DNA of 6,665 bases. It comes from Nitrospira sp. GTDB taxonomy: Bacteria > Nitrospirota > Nitrospiria > Nitrospirales > Nitrospiraceae. The notes under the pieces are model-generated. The model saw only the letters and a list, made by a program, of their open reading frames with translations. It was not told the DNA's origin and did not search any database. Location: contig JACOEF010000329.1 of the NCBI GenBank assembly GCA_024998705.1, forward strand, positions 1-6,665, given 5' to 3'. Below, one piece after another: positions 5,339 through 6,665 of the stretch (positions are counted from its first letter, which is position 1; the number at the start of each line of letters is the position of its first letter). The translations under genes were made by a program, and so were the position numbers.

Positions 5339-5698
5339 TCACGGCAATCCAGTGATTTCCCTTACTTGGCGCACCTCGACTGTCCCGATGCGCGCGCCGG
5401 GGACCCGACCGGCAATCGCCACGGCTTCATCACGATCCTTCGCTTCGATAAGAAAATAGCCCGCCATCTGCTCCCGCGTTTCGATGAAGGGGCCATCGGT
5501 CACCAGCGGACGACCGTCCCGCACCCGCACGAGAGTGGCCGTGGCAGCCGGGTGGACCGGCGAGGCATGTACATACTCCCCCTTCGCATCCAATTGATGG
5601 CAGAGCCCGATCGATTCCGTCAGCAGGCCCTTCTTTGTCTCGTCTCTCATCTGCTCGAATGCCGATTCGTCGTGATGCACCAACAAGATGAATTTCAT
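5339..5698 (-). CDS. YCII-related / DGPF-domain protein (second copy)
   Basis: A 119-residue single-domain protein beginning MKFILLVHHDESAFEQM. It has a His in the SPVHP motif (residue 49), TLVRVRDGRP, the DGPF signature TDGPFIET (67-74), the strand AGYFLIEAKDRDEAVAIA, and a VEVRQVREI end. Length and layout are standard for the family, which shares the YciI fold; the reaction is unproven. The ATG at 5698 has GGAGG six bases upstream. It starts 51 bp after the stop of the other DGPF gene, so the two probably form one transcript. The gene ends directly at a heptamer array. Confidence 0.92.
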   Translation of the reverse strand: MKFILLVHHDESAFEQMRDETKKGLLTESIGLCHQLDAKGEYVHASPVHPAATATLVRVRDGRPLVTDGPFIETREQMAGYFLIEAKDRDEAVAIAGRVPGARIGTVEVRQVREITGLP

Positions 5699-5749
5699 GC
5701 CGCGCCTCCATCAAGGCTCGTCAACCCGTTGCCGCTGTCACCAGCACCA

Positions 5750-6106
5750 TCACGCACAGCCGCCCTCTTTGATCGGCCGTACCTCGATACTGCCGTACTG
5801 AGCGGCGGGAAACTTCGAGGCGATCCGGACGGCGTCGTTGAGGTCTCTGACATCGATCAACAGATAGCCGCCCAACTGCTCCTTCGTTTCGGCAAAGGGC
5901 CCATCGGTCGTGGAGACTTTCCCAGCGCGCACACGCACCGTCGTTGCCGCTTCCACCGGGTGAAGGGGCGAGGCTCCAAGAAGCTGTCCGTTTTGTTGCA
6001 GCTCATCACAGTAGGCCATCGATTCGTCCGACAACGCGACCCGCTGATCCGGAGCCATGGCATTCAACGTCTTTTCTTCGACATACACCAGGCAGAGATA
6101 TTTCAT
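5750..6106 (-). CDS. YCII-related / DGPF-domain protein (first copy)
   Basis: A 118-residue protein beginning MKYLCLVYVEEKTLNAM, a classic DGPF-family opening. It contains SPLHP with His at 49, TTVRVRAGKVSTTDGPFAETKEQLGGYLLI (signature TDGPFAET at 67-74), DLNDAVRIASKFPAA and SIEVRPI. I chose the ATG at 6106: GAGAGGAG lies about five bases upstream. An in-frame extension to 6208 gives a hydrophobic-looking leader but would leave the domain start internal. It follows the VOC gene by 265 bp and leads into the second DGPF gene. In other bacteria such pairs lie beside ECF sigma factor genes; none is in view here. Confidence 0.93.
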   Translation of the reverse strand: MKYLCLVYVEEKTLNAMAPDQRVALSDESMAYCDELQQNGQLLGASPLHPVEAATTVRVRAGKVSTTDGPFAETKEQLGGYLLIDVRDLNDAVRIASKFPAAQYGSIEVRPIKEGGCA

Positions 6107-6138
6107 GACCACTCCTCTCTCGAAAGGGGTTACGACCT

Positions 6139-6151
6139 GCATTGAGAATGC
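6139..6151. repeat. short inverted repeat upstream of the first DGPF gene
   Basis: GCATT-GAG-AATGC is a perfect 5-bp inverted repeat centred about 39 bp before the ATG at 6106. It could be an operator or a leader hairpin. It is short enough to be chance. Confidence 0.25.
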
Positions 6152-6218
6152 TGACCAAGCCAACAAAGCCGCAGTGAGGTCCACGGCGCGAAGCATAATG
6201 AGCGCCACGCTTGTGGAC

Positions 6219-6240
6219 GCCGGCGAGATGGTGAGCCGGC
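6219..6240. repeat. GCCGGC hairpin between the VOC and DGPF genes
   Basis: Two copies of the self-complementary GCCGGC (6219-6224 and 6235-6240) flank ten bases and would pair in RNA from either strand. A second small stem, GCCTG/CAGGC, lies at 6286-6301. Neither has a T tract on the minus strand, so termination after the VOC gene is possible but unproven. Confidence 0.3.
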
Positions 6241-6313
6241 GGTGTCTCAGGGCCGAGGCATCACGTTCTTATCCGCCCACCCCACGCCTGCCGAGACAGG
6301 CTCTTTCCCCACA

Positions 6314-6371
6314 GGGTACGTCGAGACCTTGAGCGAGACGAGAACGGCGCTGGAGGGCTTGTGCAGCATGC
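6314..6371. repeat. half-copy of the palindromic intergenic element
   Basis: This matches the right half of the element at 3945-4065. GGGTACGTCG (6314-6323) is identical to 4007-4016, and GAGAACGGCGCTGGAGG (6340-6356) matches 4034-4050 at 15 of 17. The end GCTTGTGCAGCATGC matches the arm at 4051-4065 at 9 of 15. The left half is not recognisable. Like the full copy, it begins next to a stop codon, that of the VOC gene (6372-6374). Confidence 0.65.
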
Positions 6372-6665
6372 TCACTTGGCGCGTTCGTTCATCTCCCACA
6401 AGGCAAACGTATTGCCCTCCGTGTCCTGACAGATCGCGAAATAGCCCATGCCGGGCACTGCCGTCTTGAGCTTGCAAATCGTGCCTCCCAGCTTCTCGAC
6501 CTTCTTCATTGCCAAGGCCACCGACGGCACGCCAACATAGTTGGTGATGGACTGATTCGGATACATACGTGGCATCAGGCCACCGTCGGACGTCGCATCC
6601 TTCCCGCCGGTATCAATGTGCCAGTAGTCGTCGATGGCGGCAGGAATTTTGGCGAAGCTCCAGCC
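6372..6665 (-). CDS. VOC family (glyoxalase/bleomycin-resistance-like) protein, C-terminal part
   Basis: The last 97 residues of a vicinal-oxygen-chelate protein whose start lies beyond the right edge. The visible part reads GWSFAKIP...DYWHIDTGG, then GGLMPRMYPNQSITNYVGVPSVALAMKKVEKLGG, and ends AVPGMGYFAICQDTEGNTFALWEMNERAK. The PGMGYFAICQDTEGN...FALWE strand pair is the signature of this subgroup, and the Glu in ALWE is at the usual metal-ligand position. Substrate unknown. It is the first gene of the DGPF/VOC cluster in view. Its stop codon touches a half-copy of the palindromic element. Confidence 0.9.
   Translation of the reverse strand, partial: GWSFAKIPAAIDDYWHIDTGGKDATSDGGLMPRMYPNQSITNYVGVPSVALAMKKVEKLGGTICKLKTAVPGMGYFAICQDTEGNTFALWEMNERAK

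Noticed and set aside
5195..6145. A 316-codon plus-strand open frame
   Set aside because: It overlaps both DGPF genes on the opposite strand, which have clear family motifs and ribosome sites. The plus-strand translation shows no family features and is a by-product of high GC.
5750..6208. Longer start for the first DGPF protein, giving a hydrophobic leader like a signal peptide
   Set aside because: The DGPF domain begins exactly at the ATG at 6106, which has GAGAGGAG upstream; family members are cytoplasmic-looking and start with MKYL.

Overview
The window looks like a stretch of a GC-rich Gram-negative chromosome, most likely Nitrospira or a close relative. That assignment is an inference from three things. 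The first is the lipoprotein and efflux gene content. The second is a long palindromic intergenic element ending in ...CCATTTTCAGCAGCC, a type I recall from Nitrospira genomes. The third is short heptanucleotide repeat arrays between genes. No rRNA, tRNA, CRISPR array or transposase is visible. Every supported gene lies on the minus strand, so transcription runs from high to low coordinates.

In transcription order: a VOC/glyoxalase-like protein cut by the right edge (6665-6372); two small YCII/DGPF-domain proteins (6106-5750 and 5698-5339) 51 bp apart; a six-Asp-box BNR beta-propeller protein (5247-4067) broken by a one-base frameshift in a C5 run; a MoaD/ThiS-like ubiquitin-fold protein ending in Gly-Gly (3824-3528); a PhnB-type VOC protein (3399-2914); a third YCII/DGPF protein (2772-2344); a secreted DUF1579-like protein (2145-1546); a small lipoprotein of unknown function (1417-983); about 480 bp without a convincing gene (982-503); and the N-terminal part of an AcrA-like RND efflux periplasmic adaptor lipoprotein (502 to beyond the left edge).

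The gaps are unusual. The leaders of the BNR and moaD-like genes carry arrays of 7-bp units of the same family (core GTATCTC/GTGAAGC on the plus strand). The gap before the PhnB-type gene carries a second 7-bp family (GCNYATR-like). A 121-bp imperfect palindrome starts next to the BNR stop codon, and a half-copy of the same element starts next to the stop of the right-hand VOC gene. Upstream of the third DGPF gene, TGTCGA-N16-CGAC resembles the promoter reported for ECF42 sigma factors, whose known genomic partners are DGPF proteins.

Functionally the region is a DGPF/VOC cluster, typical of ECF-sigma-linked loci of unknown physiology, interrupted by a BNR/MoaD-like pair and followed by envelope genes. 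The most interesting points are the ECF42-type promoter, the heptamer arrays confined to the BNR-MoaD-VOC gaps, and the Gly-Gly ubiquitin-like protein next to a propeller protein. No complete new defence or mobile system is evident.
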